A DNA stretch of 6,837 nucleotides. Origin: Anaerolineae bacterium (GTDB lineage: Bacteria; Chloroflexota; Anaerolineae; Anaerolineales; Villigracilaceae). The notes under the pieces were generated by a model that was not told the origin of the DNA, searched no databases, and was given only the letters and a program-made list of their open reading frames with translations. The DNA is taken from contig PMLN01000273.1 of the NCBI GenBank assembly GCA_003158885.1, forward strand, positions 1 through 6,837, given 5' to 3'. Position numbers and translations under genes: made by a program. Shown here piece after piece: positions 5,781-6,837 of the stretch (the first letter of the stretch is position 1; every line of letters begins with the position of its first letter).

Positions 5781-6245
5781 ATGCCTATCTTATCTGGAAT
5801 ACCCGCACCCGCATTTGAATTGCTTGACGATACCAATAAAACGCGCCGCTTGTCGGATTTCAGCGGCCAGCCCTTGATCCTGTATTTTTATCCGGCGGAT
5901 GATACTCCCGGCTGTACAAAGGAAGCCTGCAATTTCCGCGACGATTATTCCGCCTACCAAAAAGCGGGCGTGACCGTTCTTGGCGTCAGCCCTGATTCCG
6001 TCAAGTCGCATGTTAAATTCAAAGAGAAATATCAATTACCGTTTTCCCTGCTCGCCGATGAAGATCATCGCGTCTGTGACCTGTATGGCGTTTGGGGACC
6101 CAAGAAGATGATGGGACGCGAATATGAAGGCGTTCTCCGTACCACCTTCCTGATCGATGCCCACGGCAAGATCGCCCGCGTCTTCGAAAATGTGCGTCCC
6201 TCTGAGCATAGCGCCGAGGTGCTGGCTGCCTTGAAAAGCCTTTGA
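5781..6245 (+). CDS. bcp: Thioredoxin-dependent thiol peroxidase, Bcp/PrxQ family
   Basis: A 154-residue cytoplasmic peroxiredoxin of normal family length. It reduces hydrogen peroxide and organic hydroperoxides, with electrons normally coming from thioredoxin. The key block is YFYPADDTPGCTKEACNFRD (35-54): C45 is the peroxidatic cysteine, preceded by T42 and P43, and C50 is the resolving cysteine five residues on, the layout of the 2-Cys PrxQ/Bcp type. Further family marks are GVSPDSVKSHVKF (68-80), LPFSLLADED (86-95), and the late Arg R120 in VLRTTFLIDAHGKI. A third cysteine, C99, is present. The start is backed by a good Shine-Dalgarno site. The last 93 bp (6153-6245) are repeated in diverged form at 6688-6780, so the 3' end may have been replaced by recombination. 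Confidence 0.95.
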   Translation: MPILSGIPAPAFELLDDTNKTRRLSDFSGQPLILYFYPADDTPGCTKEACNFRDDYSAYQKAGVTVLGVSPDSVKSHVKFKEKYQLPFSLLADEDHRVCDLYGVWGPKKMMGREYEGVLRTTFLIDAHGKIARVFENVRPSEHSAEVLAALKSL

Positions 6246-6382
6246 TCTATTTATCGTTTGATTGTAGGGGCACAGCGGAGGGTTTCGCTAAATTTGACAA
6301 GGGATCGTCCCGCTGTGCCCCTACTAAATTCATTAAAAACCTATCAAAAATGCTGACGGGAAATATTTTGACCTTTTTTAGT
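6246..6382. other. Spacer between bcp and the pilin gene
   Basis: Together with the pilin leader this gives 190 bp between bcp and the pilin gene. It holds the inverted repeat at 6264-6324 and otherwise AT-rich sequence. A frame open from 6242 to 6487 crosses the palindrome and the pilin start in another phase. It looks like a shadow and not a gene. Confidence 0.5.
6264..6324. repeat. Inverted repeat of the GTAGGGGC...GCCCCTAC type
   Basis: The arms gtaggggcacagcgg (6264-6278) and ccgctgtgcccctac (6310-6324) are perfect 15-bp reverse complements around a 31-nt centre. It begins 18 bp after the bcp stop codon. No T run follows, so it is a weak intrinsic terminator candidate. The form recalls dispersed palindromic spacer elements common in environmental bacteria. 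Copy number in the genome cannot be judged here. Confidence 0.85.
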
Positions 6383-6388
6383 TATAAT
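6383..6388 (+). promoter_or_regulatory. Possible -10 box for the pilin gene
   Basis: A perfect TATAAT sits 47 bp before the pilin ATG and would give a leader of about 40 nt. The TTGACC at 6368-6373 is only 9 bp upstream, too close to serve as its -35 box, and no good -35 lies at 16-18 bp. The call is therefore tentative. Confidence 0.35.
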
Positions 6389-6422
6389 ATCGTTGTTGAT
6401 GCTTTTTTGGAACTTCACAAAG

Positions 6423-6430
6423 AAAGGAGG
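6423..6430 (+). promoter_or_regulatory. Strong Shine-Dalgarno site for the pilin gene
   Basis: AAAGGAGG ends five bases before the ATG at 6436. It is the best ribosome binding site in the window, fitting a highly made structural protein, and it supports a gene too short for usual length cut-offs. Confidence 0.85.
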
Positions 6431-6435
6431 CTGCT

Positions 6436-6591
6436 ATGCTTTTCGCTCCCAAAGAAAATGGGCAAGGCCTGGTCGAGTACGCGTTAATTCTTGTTTTTGT
6501 TGCTATTGTTGTCATTGCGGTGCTTATGATTTTTGGCCCGAGGATTGGCAATGTGTTCAGCAGCATTAACAGAAGTTTCTCCGGTGCTTAG
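6436..6591 (+). CDS. Flp-type (type IVb) pilin subunit, 51 residues
   Basis: This short frame runs from ATG 6436 to TAG 6589-6591. A brief N-terminal leader (MLFAPKENG) is followed by QGLVEYALILV, the typical Flp prepilin processing site. Cleavage after G9 would put Glu at +5 and Tyr at +6, as the G/XXXXEY rule requires. A single hydrophobic helix covers about residues 16-33, then a short tail begins GPRIGNVFSSINRS. Such subunits are cut by a TadV-like prepilin peptidase and assembled by the Tad machinery into thin adhesive pili. None of those genes lies in this window, so the gene stands alone. It has its own strong ribosome binding site and a hairpin terminator, which suggests an independent, highly expressed unit. 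Confidence in the family is high. Confidence 0.9.
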   Translation: MLFAPKENGQGLVEYALILVFVAIVVIAVLMIFGPRIGNVFSSINRSFSGA

Positions 6592-6617
6592 GTTTTTCAA
6601 TCAATTCGTAAATCAAT

Positions 6618-6657
6618 AAACATAAAAGTTCTGATACCCGTCAGAACTTTTATGTTT
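6618..6657 (+). terminator. Hairpin terminator after the pilin gene
   Basis: A perfect 17-bp stem, aaacataaaagttctga (6618-6634) with tcagaacttttatgttt (6641-6657), encloses the 6-nt loop tacccg. The T-rich right arm gives the U-rich end expected of an intrinsic terminator. It starts 27 bp after the pilin stop. The stem is AT-rich but long and symmetrical, so it may act in both directions. Confidence 0.8.
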
Positions 6658-6687
6658 TAGGTTCAAAATTTCTATGTATGGTGCTTT

Positions 6688-6780
6688 ATCTACGCCCACG
6701 GAAAGATCGCCCGCGTCTTTGAGAATGTGCGTCCCTCCGAGCACAGCGCCGAGGTATTGGCCGCGCTGAAAAGCCTCTGA
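6688..6780 (+). pseudogene. bcp: Truncated second copy of the bcp 3' end
   Basis: Thirty codons plus the TGA repeat the end of the intact bcp (6153-6245). The peptide IYAHGKIARVF, followed by ENVRPSEHSAEVLAALKSL, differs from the intact protein only at the second residue (Tyr for Asp). At DNA level 80 of 93 bases agree. From the third codon on there are 11 differences, all synonymous. The frame is closed upstream by a TAG at 6658-6660 and has no ATG, GTG or TTG start, so this is a remnant and not a gene. Similarity stops near 6688 on the left and at the stop codon on the right. It lies just after the pilin terminator, so the pilin unit is bracketed by two bcp ends. Confidence 0.9.
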
Positions 6781-6791
6781 TTGTTCTTGGC

Positions 6792-6837
6792 GTGAAAAAG
6801 ATATTCTCTCGCGAAGTCGCAACCCTCAAAAAGCGAG
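6792..6837 (+). CDS. Possible start of a further gene, cut by the window edge
   Basis: A GTG at 6792 opens a frame reading (M)KKIFSREVATLKKR to the end of the window. The basic N-terminus looks plausible for a protein start, but there is no Shine-Dalgarno sequence, only 15 codons are visible and no family can be named. It follows the bcp remnant by 11 bp and might once have been the gene downstream of an intact bcp. Confidence 0.25.
   Translation, partial: MKKIFSREVATLKKR

Noticed and set aside
6264..6324. Intrinsic terminator of bcp
   Set aside because: The stem is strong but the 31-nt centre is large and no T run follows. A dispersed palindromic element is a better description.
6242..6487. 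An 81-codon plus-strand frame after bcp
   Set aside because: It starts inside the bcp end, crosses the inverted repeat and overlaps the well-supported pilin gene in a different phase.
6613..6822. Minus-strand 69-codon frame at the right edge
   Set aside because: It is antisense to the bcp remnant and the terminator, and has no family-like features.

Overview
The window is a single-direction gene neighbourhood (every supported gene is on the + strand), most likely from a Chloroflexota bacterium of the Anaerolineae type. This taxonomic guess is inference. It rests on the style of the small Flp-like pilin, the tandem MoeA pair in which the second member carries a periplasmic-binding-protein-like tail, and the many short spacer repeats. 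No rRNA or other marker gene is present to confirm it.

Layout: (1) 1-318, the C-terminal end of a PLP-dependent class I/II aminotransferase, cut by the window edge. (2) 319-750, a gene-poor gap with an inverted repeat and three degenerate copies of a TTCGTG-type spacer repeat, the last of which reaches the start codon of the next gene. (3) 751-1632, a UbiA-family membrane prenyltransferase whose first Asp-rich motif is missing. (4) 1631-1780, a spacer made almost wholly of a 9-bp tandem repeat. (5) 1781-3142, moeA copy 1. (6) 3143-3255, an AT-rich repeat-bearing spacer. (7) 3256-5328, moeA copy 2, fused to a PBP-like domain. (8) 5325-5693, a stand-alone receiver protein overlapping moeA copy 2 by 4 bp. 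(9) 5781-6245, a Bcp-type peroxiredoxin. (10) 6264-6324, an inverted repeat. (11) 6436-6591, a 51-residue Flp-type pilin with a strong ribosome binding site and a hairpin terminator. (12) 6688-6780, a second, truncated copy of the bcp 3' end. (13) possibly the first codons of another gene at the right edge.

The two MoeA proteins should act in the last step of molybdenum (or tungsten) cofactor synthesis, metal insertion into molybdopterin. The receiver protein is probably co-translated with the second one. Bcp is a peroxide-detoxifying enzyme, and the pilin is a separate surface-structure gene with its own expression signals.

The most notable feature is repeat invasion. Both moeA genes carry spacer-type repeats inside the reading frame without breaking it. 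Two are long imperfect palindromes in copy 1. One is a composite AT-rich plus heptamer repeat in copy 2, which is 26 residues longer than copy 1 at the same site. A short heptamer run lies elsewhere in copy 2. The second notable feature is the pilin cassette, flanked by two 93-bp versions of the bcp 3' end that differ at 13 positions; from the third codon on, every difference is synonymous.
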